Position numbers and translations under genes: made by a program. A DNA stretch of 64,000 nucleotides from Pseudomonas petrae (GTDB lineage: Bacteria; Pseudomonadota; Gammaproteobacteria; Pseudomonadales; Pseudomonadaceae), in the NCBI RefSeq assembly GCF_021728295.1, contig NZ_JAKJXE010000012.1, positions 95,689 through 159,688 on the forward strand, given 5' to 3'. This document shows, one piece after another, positions 25,640-33,158 of the stretch. The first letter of the stretch is position 1; the number at the start of each line of letters is the position of its first letter. Under the pieces are notes generated by a model. The model saw only the letters and a list, made by a program, of their open reading frames with translations. It was not told where the DNA came from and made no database searches.

Positions 25640-25770
25640 GTGTGCAGGCCCGGGCGGTGAACCAGGTGCCGGACAGCCGCCATACGTCGGCTGCACCGGC
25701 GCGCGATTCAGCTCGCGGGCCCGGCGGGCTGTCTGTTGAAGGGCGCCCTGCCGGGCGTCTGCGCAGCTCA
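25640..25770. other. GC-rich, strongly structured intergenic sequence between miaB and phoH
   Basis: The 262-bp gap before phoH contains several nested complementary segments. CAGCCG/CGGCTG (about 25672-25691) is flanked by CCGG/CCGG. CGCG/CGCG surrounds GATTCAGCT-like sequence. CCGGGC near 25650 can pair with GCCCGG near 25720. A further hairpin, GGGCGCCCTGCCGGGCG, follows. There is no ORF with a ribosome site. It could be a 3' end structure of miaB, a structured phoH leader, or an RNA gene. Confidence 0.35.
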
Positions 25771-25863
25771 TTTATCCATTCGTGAGTGAGCCCTTCCGGA
25801 CACTGCCTGCAGGGGTTATCCTTCACGTCACTTCACATTGCCGTCGGGCGGCCCAAAACCACT

Positions 25864-26880
25864 TTGAACGCACCTATCGAACCACATCGCTTCAGCCTCG
25901 AACCTATCGAGGCTCACCGCTTCGCCAATCTGTGCGGGCAATTCGACGAGCATCTGCGCTTGATCGAACAGCGCCTGGACATCGAGATCCGCAATCGCGG
26001 AGGCCAGTTCGAGATGATCGGCGAGCGCAAACAAACCACCTCGGCAGAGAACCTGTTGCGCCGGCTGTATCGGGAAACGAAAGCGACCGAGCTGTCCCCG
26101 GACATGGTTCATCTGTTCCTGCAGGAATCCGGCGTCGAAGAGCTGGATAACCACCCTGCTGCCGAAGTCGGCGTTGCTCTGCGTACCAAGAAAGGCATGA
26201 TTCGCCCGCGCGGCTTGAATCAGCAGCGGTACGTAAAGGAAATCCTCGCTAACGACATCAACTTCGGCATCGGCCCGGCCGGCACCGGCAAGACCTACCT
26301 GGCGGTGGCTGCTGCGGTCGATGCGCTTGAACGCGAGACCATCCGCCGCATCCTGCTGGTGCGTCCTGCCGTAGAAGCGGGCGAAAAGCTCGGCTTCCTG
26401 CCCGGCGACCTGTCCCAGAAAATCGACCCGTATCTGCGCCCGCTGTATGACGCGCTGTACGAAATGCTCGGCTTCGAATACGTCGCCAAGCTGATCGAGA
26501 AGCAGGTGATCGAAGTCGCGCCGCTGGCGTACATGCGCGGTCGTACCCTTAATAACAGCTTCATCATTCTCGACGAGAGTCAGAACACCACCGTCGAGCA
26601 GATGAAAATGTTCCTGACCCGTATCGGCTTTGGCTCCACGGCCGTGATCACGGGTGACGTCACCCAGATCGACCTGCCCAAGGGCACGAAATCCGGATTG
26701 AACCACGTCATCGAAGTGCTCAAGGACGTGCCGGGCATCAGCTTCACCCACTTCAAGCCCAAGGACGTCGTGCGCCATCCACTGGTGCAGCGCATCGTCG
26801 AAGCCTACGAGCGCTACGAAGAACGCAACGACAACCCGGCTGTTCCCCAGGGCTCACGGGATACTCGCCGCGATGCTTGA
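25864..26880 (+). CDS. ybeZ: PhoH-like NTPase (YbeZ)
   Basis: This 338-residue PhoH-family ATPase has Walker A GPAGTGKTYLAVAAA, Walker B IILDESQNTT and the arginine-containing KDVVRHPLVQRIV at the C-terminus. YbeZ works with YbeY in rRNA maturation and ribosome quality control, and the genes overlap here. The family N-terminus (NAPIEPHRFSLEPIEAHRF) begins at a TTG codon at 25864, so I propose a TTG start. The frame stays open to an ATG at 25786 without good conservation. The ribosome site is weak either way. Confidence 0.88.
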   Translation: MNAPIEPHRFSLEPIEAHRFANLCGQFDEHLRLIEQRLDIEIRNRGGQFEMIGERKQTTSAENLLRRLYRETKATELSPDMVHLFLQESGVEELDNHPAAEVGVALRTKKGMIRPRGLNQQRYVKEILANDINFGIGPAGTGKTYLAVAAAVDALERETIRRILLVRPAVEAGEKLGFLPGDLSQKIDPYLRPLYDALYEMLGFEYVAKLIEKQVIEVAPLAYMRGRTLNNSFIILDESQNTTVEQMKMFLTRIGFGSTAVITGDVTQIDLPKGTKSGLNHVIEVLKDVPGISFTHFKPKDVVRHPLVQRIVEAYERYEERNDNPAVPQGSRDTRRDA

Positions 26881-27418
26881 GCTGGATCTGCAACTTGCGA
26901 GTCAGGCCAGCGCCCCGAGCGAAGCCCAGTTCCGCCTCTGGTGTGAAATGGGCCTGCGCCAGCGTTCGGCTGATTCGGAACTGACGATTCGCCTCGTCGA
27001 CGAAGCCGAAGGTCGAGAGCTGAACAACACGTGGCGGCACAAGGATTACGCCACCAACGTGCTGTCGTTTCCTGCCGACGTCCCGGACGAGCTGCTGGAC
27101 ATTCCGCTGCTGGGGGATCTGGTCATCTGCGTGTCTGTCGTCACCCGTGAAGCCGCTGAACAGGGCAAGTCACTGGATGCCCATTGGGCCCATCTGGTGA
27201 TTCACGGCTGTCTGCATCTGTTGGGCTACGATCACATCGATGATGACGAAGCCGAAGAGATGGAAGCGCTGGAACGGGAGTTGCTTGCAGAGCTTGGCTA
27301 TCCGGACCCCTACGCCGACGACGAATCCGCCGACGCCCTCCATACAGAAGCGTCCCATTCAGACGCATCGAATTCCGACACACCCCATTTAGAAACATCA
27401 GCCAAGGACCACGAGTAA
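26873..27418 (+). CDS. ybeY: Endoribonuclease YbeY (rRNA maturation factor)
   Basis: This 181-residue protein contains the zinc motif HGCLHLLGYDH (H3XH5XH, about residues 111-121), needed for 16S 3'-end processing and 70S quality control. The catalytic Arg lies in LNNTWRHKDYATNVLSFP. It overlaps the 3' end of ybeZ by 8 bp, so translation is probably coupled. The last 25-30 residues form a low-complexity S/D/H/T-rich tail (SHSDASNSDTPHLETSA) beyond the usual YbeY end, encoded by imperfect short repeats. Confidence 0.94.
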   Translation: MLELDLQLASQASAPSEAQFRLWCEMGLRQRSADSELTIRLVDEAEGRELNNTWRHKDYATNVLSFPADVPDELLDIPLLGDLVICVSVVTREAAEQGKSLDAHWAHLVIHGCLHLLGYDHIDDDEAEEMEALERELLAELGYPDPYADDESADALHTEASHSDASNSDTPHLETSAKDHE

Positions 27419-27423
27419 GGGCT

Positions 27424-28266
27424 ATGAGCGAAGACCGATCGAGCAACGGGCAAAAGTCATGGTTGGGCAAACTGACCCAGGCATTTGCCCATGAGCCGAA
27501 AAACCGCCAGGAGCTATTGGAGCTGCTGCGCGAAGCCCATCAGAACAAGCTGCTGGACAGCGAAGCGCTGGCCATCGTCGAAGGCGCCATTCAGGTCGCG
27601 GACCTGCAGGTCCGCGACATCATGGTGCCGCGTTCGCAGATGGTCAGCATCAAGGCCAGCCAGACCCCACGCGAATTCCTGCCGGCTGTGATCGACTCGG
27701 CGCACTCGCGCTACCCGGTCATCGGCGAAAGCCACGATGACGTGCTGGGCGTATTGCTCGCCAAGGACCTGCTGCCGCTGATTCTCAAGGAAGACGGTGG
27801 CAGCGGCGACGTGAAAAGCCTGCTGCGCCCGGCGACCTTCGTCCCTGAATCCAAGCGCCTGAACGTGCTGTTGCGGGAATTCCGCGCCAACCACAATCAC
27901 ATGGCCATCGTCATCGACGAATACGGCGGCGTAGCGGGGCTGGTGACCATCGAAGACGTGCTCGAGCAAATCGTCGGCGACATCGAAGACGAGCATGACG
28001 TCGAGGAAGACAGCTACATCAAGCCGCTGCCCAGTGGCGACTTCCTGGTCAAGGCGCTGACCCCGATCGAGAGCTTCAACGAGTTTTTCGACAGTGGGTT
28101 CTCCGATGACGAATTCGACACCGTCGGCGGTCTGGTGATGAATGCGTTCGGGCATCTGCCCAAGCGTAATGAAATCACCGAAATCGGCGCGTACCGTTTC
28201 CGCATCCTGAATGCCGACAGCCGTCGTATTCACTTGCTGCGCCTGAGCCCGATCAACCGCACGTAA
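27424..28266 (+). CDS. corC: HlyC/CorC family protein with CBS domains
   Basis: This 280-residue cytoplasmic protein has two CBS domains (about residues 65-190; QVRDIMVPRSQMVSI starts the pair) and a C-terminal CorC_HlyC domain (about 200-278). It has no transmembrane DUF21 domain, as in E. coli CorC/YbeX. That protein is linked to Mg/Co efflux and, more recently, to ribosome biology with YbeY. GTAAGGGCT precedes the ATG and overlaps the ybeY stop. Confidence 0.92.
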   Translation: MSEDRSSNGQKSWLGKLTQAFAHEPKNRQELLELLREAHQNKLLDSEALAIVEGAIQVADLQVRDIMVPRSQMVSIKASQTPREFLPAVIDSAHSRYPVIGESHDDVLGVLLAKDLLPLILKEDGGSGDVKSLLRPATFVPESKRLNVLLREFRANHNHMAIVIDEYGGVAGLVTIEDVLEQIVGDIEDEHDVEEDSYIKPLPSGDFLVKALTPIESFNEFFDSGFSDDEFDTVGGLVMNAFGHLPKRNEITEIGAYRFRILNADSRRIHLLRLSPINRT

Positions 28267-28292
28267 TGCCCTACCCGTTTTAAGGAATGTAA

Positions 28293-29813
28293 ATGCGTTG
28301 GATCACCCGCCCCGGCTGGCCCGGTAACCTGCTGGCCATGGTGGCCGGCGCGTTGATTACCCTGGCCCTGGCACCGTTCGATATCTGGCCGCTGGCGATT
28401 GTGGCGCTGGTGGTTTTCTATCTCGGCCTGCGCGATCTCACGCCGCGTCAGGCTCTCTGGCGCGGCTGGTCCTACGGGTTTGGCCTGTTCGGCGGCGGCA
28501 CCAGCTGGATTTACGTCAGCATCCACACTTATGGCGAGGCGCCGGTGTGGCTGGCGGCATTCCTGATGGTGCTGTTCTGCGCGGCGGTGGCGTTTTTCTT
28601 CGCCCTGCCGGCTTGGATCTGGGCGCGCTGGATCCGTCGCAACGAAGCCCCGCTGGCCGACTCACTGGCCTTTGCCGCCTTGTGGTTCGGCCAGGAGATG
28701 TTTCGCGGCTGGTTCCTCACCGGCTTCCCCTGGCTCTATTCCGGCTACAGCCAATTGGACGGCCCCCTTAAAGGGCTCGCGCCACTGGGCGGCATGTGGC
28801 TGATCTCCTTTGTGCTCGCGCTAAGTGCTGCGTTGCTGTGCAATCTGCCCCGTTTACGGACGCGCGCGCCGAAGTTGGCGGCTGGCATTGTGTTGCTGCT
28901 GGCGCCGTGGGTTGCCGGGCTGGCGCTGAAAAATCACGCCTGGACCGAGCCTGCCGGTAAGCCGCTGAGCGTCGCGGCCATGCAGGGCAACGTCGAGCAG
29001 AGCATGAAGTGGGACCCAGCGGCGCTCAACGCGCAACTCGCGCTGTACCGGGACATGACTTTCACCTCGAAAAAAGCGGACCTGATCATCTGGCCGGAAA
29101 CGGCGGTGCCGGTGCTCAAGGAGTCGGTTGAAGGTTACCTGTCGGTGATGGGCAAGTTTGCTGCCGAGCGCGATTCGGCGCTGATCACCGGTGTGCCGCT
29201 GCGTGAAAAAGGCACCCATGGTGAATACCGTTACTACAACGCCATTACCGTGACGGGCGAAGGCGACGGCACTTACCTGAAGCAGAAGCTGGTGCCGTTT
29301 GGTGAGTACGTGCCGTTGCAGGACCTGCTGCGTGGGCTGATTACATTCTTTAACCTGCCGATGTCCGATTTCGCGCGCGGGCCGTCCGGGCAAGCGCTGT
29401 TGCAGGCGAAGGGTTATGAGATTGCGCCGTTCATTTGTTATGAAGTGGTGTATCCGGAATTCGCCGCCGGGCTCGCCGCGCAAAGCGATTTGCTGCTGAC
29501 GGTCAGCAATGACACGTGGTTCGGCACCTCGATCGGCCCGCTGCAGCATTTGCAGATGGCGCAGATGCGCGCGCTGGAAGCCGGGCGCTGGATGATCCGC
29601 GCCACCAACAACGGCGTCAGCGCGCTGATCGACCCGTTTGGCGAAATCACCACCACCGTGCCGCAATTCGAGCGCGCCGTGATGTACGGCGAAGTCACCC
29701 CGATGCAAAACCTCACGCCGTATCTGCACTGGCGCTCATGGCCGTTGATCGTGCTGTCGCTGCTACTGATCGGCTGGGCGTTCTTTGCGGGCAGGATGGC
29801 GAAGGCGGTGTGA
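28293..29813 (+). CDS. lnt: Apolipoprotein N-acyltransferase
   Basis: This 506-residue inner-membrane enzyme adds the third acyl chain to lipoproteins. About six N-terminal transmembrane segments precede a nitrilase-like periplasmic domain with the catalytic triad: Glu in IWPETAVP, Lys in LKQKLVPFGEYVP and Cys in PFICYEVVYPE. A final transmembrane helix (WPLIVLSLLLIGWAFFAG) ends the protein. AAGGAATGTAA precedes the ATG. Its many likely clients in this window include LptE, RlpA and the MORN/C13 lipoprotein. Confidence 0.95.
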   Translation: MRWITRPGWPGNLLAMVAGALITLALAPFDIWPLAIVALVVFYLGLRDLTPRQALWRGWSYGFGLFGGGTSWIYVSIHTYGEAPVWLAAFLMVLFCAAVAFFFALPAWIWARWIRRNEAPLADSLAFAALWFGQEMFRGWFLTGFPWLYSGYSQLDGPLKGLAPLGGMWLISFVLALSAALLCNLPRLRTRAPKLAAGIVLLLAPWVAGLALKNHAWTEPAGKPLSVAAMQGNVEQSMKWDPAALNAQLALYRDMTFTSKKADLIIWPETAVPVLKESVEGYLSVMGKFAAERDSALITGVPLREKGTHGEYRYYNAITVTGEGDGTYLKQKLVPFGEYVPLQDLLRGLITFFNLPMSDFARGPSGQALLQAKGYEIAPFICYEVVYPEFAAGLAAQSDLLLTVSNDTWFGTSIGPLQHLQMAQMRALEAGRWMIRATNNGVSALIDPFGEITTTVPQFERAVMYGEVTPMQNLTPYLHWRSWPLIVLSLLLIGWAFFAGRMAKAV

Positions 29814-29898
29814 TAGCGGGACCACAGCCGGTCTCGCTGACTGCGGACGATCCGACAATTGGGCCGCACCAGCCTGACTGAATGTATGCAGTCTATTA

Positions 29899-30703
29899 GT
29901 GGGACCGGCTTCAGCCGGGAAGAGGCCCGCATGAACACCGTCAAATATGCGGTGTGACACCCGACGCCTTCCCGGCTAAAGCCGGTCCCACAATAAATCG
30001 CAGCCAGTCCCGCTGACTTAGTAAGGTCCCACCATTGGGCAGCACCAGCCTGACTAAATGCACACGGTCTATTAGTGGGACCGGCTTCAGCCGGGAAGAG
30101 GCCCGCATGAACACCGTCAAATATGCGGTGTGACACCCGACGCCTTCCCGGCTAAAGCCGGTCCCACAATAAATCACAGCCAGTCCCGCTGACTTAGTAA
30201 GGTCCCACCATTGGGCAGCACCAGCCTGACTAAATGCATGCGGTCTAGTTAGTGGGACCGGCTTCAGCCGGGAAGAGGCCCGCATGAACACCGTCAAATA
30301 TGCGGTGTGACACCCGACACCTTCCCGGCTAAAGCCGGTCCCACAATAAATCGCAGCCAGTCCCGCTGACTTAGTAAGGTCCCACCATTGAGCAGCACCA
30401 GCCTGACTGAATGCATGCGGTCTAGTTAGTGGGACCGGCTTCAGCCGGGAAGAGGCCACTTTGCACACCATCAGATTTGCGGCGTGACACCTGACGCCTT
30501 CCCGGCTAAAGCCGGTCCCACAATAAATCGCAGCCAGTCCCGCTGACTTAGTAAGGTCCCACCATTGAGCAGCACCAGCCTGACTGAATGCATGCGGTCT
30601 AGTTAGTGGGACCGGCTTCAGCCGGGAAGAGGCCACTTTGCACACCATCAGATTTGCGGCGTGACACCTGACGCCTTCCCGGCTAAAGCCGGTCCCACTA
30701 AGA
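29899..30703. repeat. Family A REP array: five tandem copies of a 176-177-bp unit
   Basis: Forward cores (GTGGGACCGGCTTCAGCCGG) start at 29899, 30075, 30252, 30429 and 30606, and each is paired with an inverted core about 75 bp later. Units are nearly identical, including non-palindromic linkers. The first three carry CCCGCATGAACACCGTCAAA between cores and the last two carry CCACTTTGCACACCATCAGA, showing two sub-types. The array lies directly downstream of a RAYT gene. The 177-bp period is a multiple of three, so long artefactual ORFs run through it. Confidence 0.93.
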
Positions 30704-30727
30704 GCACTCGGTGTGTCAGTGGGACAG

Positions 30728-31204
30728 CTAAAGGCAATCCCACTCAAGCATCCATTCGCAGTCCCACAGTGGATAGTCCCCCCGGTGCATCACTAGCCCT
30801 GCCCGGATTGGGTTGTTAATGACATAGCGAGCCATTTCAACGAGGTCCTCATCGGCCCTGACCCCGTGATCGTGATAACCCTTCTGCCATGTCATTTTTT
30901 TTGCGCCATGTGCCTTGTTCACTGCGAAAGCGGTTCTGCCCTTCAGCGCTTGCATGAGCGCAGGCAGTGATCCTGACTTGAGTTCAAACAGCCAATGCAG
31001 ATGATCAGGCATAAGCACCCAGGCGAATGAGTGCACAACGCCTGAGTCGTGCAAACGTTTCATTTCCTGAACCACCAGGCGGCCTATCTGAGCATCACCG
31101 AACAGAGGGGCGCGATCCTTCACCACAGAGGTTACGAGATAGACGTTTCCCTGTTGGGAATATCGACCGATACGCAAAGACCGTTCATGTTTGCTTCCAT
31201 ACAT
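30728..31204 (-). CDS. REP-associated tyrosine transposase (RAYT, TnpA-REP)
   Basis: This 158-residue Y1/HUH protein belongs to the REP-associated, IS200/IS605-like branch. The HUH-type motif is MPDHLHWLFE (about residues 65-74). The candidate catalytic tyrosine lies in MARYVINNPIRAGLV (about 125-139), and the family start is GRYSQQGNVYLVTSVV. It appears full-length and intact. The ATG at 31204 follows GAGGGAG at about 10 bp. It is bracketed on both sides by family A REPs, its likely substrates. RAYTs cut single-stranded REP DNA in vitro in related systems; activity here is inferred. Base composition is not obviously foreign. Confidence 0.92.
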   Translation of the reverse strand: MYGSKHERSLRIGRYSQQGNVYLVTSVVKDRAPLFGDAQIGRLVVQEMKRLHDSGVVHSFAWVLMPDHLHWLFELKSGSLPALMQALKGRTAFAVNKAHGAKKMTWQKGYHDHGVRADEDLVEMARYVINNPIRAGLVMHRGDYPLWDCEWMLEWDCL

Positions 31205-31310
31205 TTCGCCGCTCTCCCTCGTTGTGAAGGCGAACAGTAAAAGCAGTGAACCGTTTTACATACAGCGAGTGGGTATCGGGAGATTTCTGGTAGATGATAC
31301 GTCCCCGGGA

Positions 31311-31556
31311 AAAGGCCAGTTTGCGCACCATCAGATTTGCAGTGTGAAACCTGACGCCTTCCCGGCTGAAGCCGGTCCCACAATTAGGCCACAGCCAGCT
31401 CCGCTGACTGCACGCGCTCCCATAATTGGGCCGCGCCGGTCTCACTGACTGCATGCGTCTGTTAGTGGGACCGGCTTCAGCCGGGAAGAGGGCGGTGGGA
31501 GCACCCTCAATCTGCGGTTTGACACCTGACGCCTTCCCGGCTGAAGCCGGTCCCAC
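31311..31556. repeat. Family A REP units upstream of the RAYT gene
   Basis: A degenerate forward half (CCCGGGAAAAGGCCAG, about 31303) with its inverted core (ends about 31380) is followed by a complete pair, forward 31465 and inverted ending 31556. The 175-bp spacing matches the array on the other side of the RAYT gene. This fills most of the 435-bp gap upstream of the transposase. Confidence 0.85.
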
Positions 31557-31639
31557 AATTAGGCCACAGCCAGCTCCGCTGACTGCACGCGCCCCCGCAA
31601 TTAGGACTCACCGGTCCGAACAAGCGCCTGCTGCTCAGG

Positions 31640-32401
31640 TCATCGGTAAAACAACCGATACCCCACCAACCCCGCCGCTTCGTTGATCAATTGACCGCTC
31701 TGCCACACGGCCCTCGCCTCAGGCGTCCAGCCTCCGAACGGGCGGGCGTTGTCCACGCTCAGGAATCCCACAGGCGCCGAAACCACACTGAATCCGGCCT
31801 TCTCGAAACTCCACACCGAACGCGGCATGTGCCAGGCTTGGGTTACCACGACCACACGCTTGATGCCCTGCGGCAATAAAATCGCAGCCGTCATGTTGGC
31901 GTTTTCCCAGGTCGTGCGGCTTTCCCCTTCCTGCCAACGGACATTCACGCCAAAGTCGTCACGCAGGGAGTCGGCCATGATCGCCGCCTCACTCGGCGGC
32001 TCGCCGTAATGCAGCCCGCCCGTGGTGAGGATCGGCAAACCGGACGCCTTGGACAAACGCGCGGCATACCTCATGCGCTCCAGCGCAACGCCCGTGGGGA
32101 TGTCAGTGCCCCAGCTCGGGTCGTTGCGCTCGCGGCCCGACCCCAGAATCACGATCGCGTCCGCATGCTGGGCCAGTGTTGACCACTCGTTCTGCGGCAG
32201 CGGCGGAATGCGCTCGATGCCCTTCGCCGACCACTCCACCACAATGGGCAAACTCATCGCTGTCATCCCGCCAACGCCCAGCAGGAACAGCACCCGCGCC
32301 AACACCGGCCGGCGATTTCTCAACCACCAGGCCAGCACTAACAACAGCAGGAAAAGGCCCGGAGGCAGCAGCAGGTTTTTGATGAAATAACGAAAGGGCA
32401 T
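31640..32401 (-). CDS. YdcF/ElyC-like DUF218 protein, inner membrane
   Basis: This 253-residue protein has two N-terminal transmembrane segments (about 8-28 and 36-56) and a DUF218 domain: DAIVILGSGRERND, LTTGGLHYGEPPSEA, SRTTWENANMTA and VVVTQAWHMPRSVWSFEKAG. Architecture matches ElyC/YdcF-like proteins linked to envelope polysaccharide or lipid-carrier metabolism in E. coli; exact role is unknown. I chose the ATG at 32401 because GGAG lies 7 bp upstream. A perfect hairpin overlaps this ribosome site. Confidence 0.82.
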   Translation of the reverse strand: MPFRYFIKNLLLPPGLFLLLLVLAWWLRNRRPVLARVLFLLGVGGMTAMSLPIVVEWSAKGIERIPPLPQNEWSTLAQHADAIVILGSGRERNDPSWGTDIPTGVALERMRYAARLSKASGLPILTTGGLHYGEPPSEAAIMADSLRDDFGVNVRWQEGESRTTWENANMTAAILLPQGIKRVVVVTQAWHMPRSVWSFEKAGFSVVSAPVGFLSVDNARPFGGWTPEARAVWQSGQLINEAAGLVGYRLFYR

Positions 32402-32423
32402 CGGGCATCTCCAAAGATGCCCG
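32402..32423 (-). promoter_or_regulatory. Hairpin enclosing the ribosome-binding site of the DUF218 gene
   Basis: CGGGCATCT-N4-AGATGCCCG is a perfect 9-bp dyad lying immediately before the ATG. On the minus strand the GGAG ribosome site spans the loop and the stem, so pairing would hide it. Confidence 0.4.
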
Positions 32424-32486
32424 AAGCCTAGAAGCAATGACGCTAAGCAGCAATGCTCGATTGGCCGGGGTTAGCCCCCGCAGAAG

Positions 32487-32858
32487 TTAACGCTTGAAAT
32501 GTTTGGTGGAACTGTAGCGACTCAACTTTGCCGACACCTTGGCTCGGCGCTGATCCTTGAGCCAGATGACATTGGCTTGAGGATGCGGCGCTCGCATCGA
32601 CTCGGAAGGCTCCCGTGAGGTGCTGGAACTTCCCCTCGTGACGATCGGAGAATCTTCTCTGGAAACGACTTCGGTTCTGCCCAGATAAGCCTCGATCAAC
32701 TGAAACTCGGCGTGACTCAATCCACGCAACTCAAGCTCGGCGGGGGATTCGTTTCGAAGCCGCACCGCTGTTTTTGCTGTGTCCAGAGCCAGGCCGAGAC
32801 GATCGATCAAACGGTCATACACATCAGGTTGCTCTACTTCATGCTGCAGCTCTGCCAT
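32487..32858 (-). CDS. Hypothetical protein, 123 aa
   Basis: I do not recognise this gene. The protein is hydrophilic: an acidic helical N-terminus (MAELQHEVEQPDVYDRLIDR), a central SHAEFQLIEAYLGRT segment, an S/T/R-rich middle and a basic C-terminus ending SSTKHFKR. There is no signal peptide or membrane segment. A good ribosome site (GAGGTGAGCGG before the ATG) and normal codon use support it as real. It lies 85 bp upstream of the DUF218 gene on the same strand and divergent from leuS. Confidence 0.6.
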   Translation of the reverse strand: MAELQHEVEQPDVYDRLIDRLGLALDTAKTAVRLRNESPAELELRGLSHAEFQLIEAYLGRTEVVSREDSPIVTRGSSSTSREPSESMRAPHPQANVIWLKDQRRAKVSAKLSRYSSTKHFKR

Positions 32859-33158
32859 CCGCTCACCTCACTGAAGATAAACACTTACCCCCGTCAATGA
32901 GCTTAGCGCCACTGCAAAAACCGGCGCGATGCCGCGACCAACGGCGGATGCCGCAGATGCCGAGTCTTGAGCACGCAATCAGGGTTTCCCTCGGCTTGGT
33001 AGCCTCATGTATGCTACGTCGCTTCCTGTAAATCCACTTCCGCCCAACCGGGCATGGATGCATCGCAATGCGGACGGCCTCGTCTGGCATGCGAAGGCTT
33101 CCTGATCCGGTCACGCCGAGAAGCGGTCAAGGGTCACTCATTTCAGCCAAAAGTAGCC
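32859..33158. other. Divergent intergenic region upstream of leuS
   Basis: About 300 bp without a gene. A TATGCT (33009-33014) could be the -10 of a leuS promoter, leaving a leader of about 140 nt; no -35 stands out. I see no T-box, leader peptide with a leucine run, or REP in it. Confidence 0.35.

Noticed and set aside
25640..25700. 4.5S (SRP) RNA, prompted by GAACCAGGT
   Set aside because: The conserved GGAAGGAAGCAGCC apical part of SRP RNA is absent.
29899..30703. CRISPR array
   Set aside because: The repeated palindromes have repeated, not unique, spacers; unit length is 177 bp and no cas genes are present. It is a REP/BIME array.
29941..30747. 268-codon minus-strand open frame through the tandem REP array
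   Set aside because: The frame is open only because the repeat period is a multiple of three and the unit lacks a stop in that frame. The protein is an internal repeat of RTGFSREGV-like sequence typical of translated REPs.
32859..33158. Leucine leader peptide or T-box before leuS
   Set aside because: No short ORF with a leucine codon run and no T-box motif; T-boxes are not expected in Pseudomonas.
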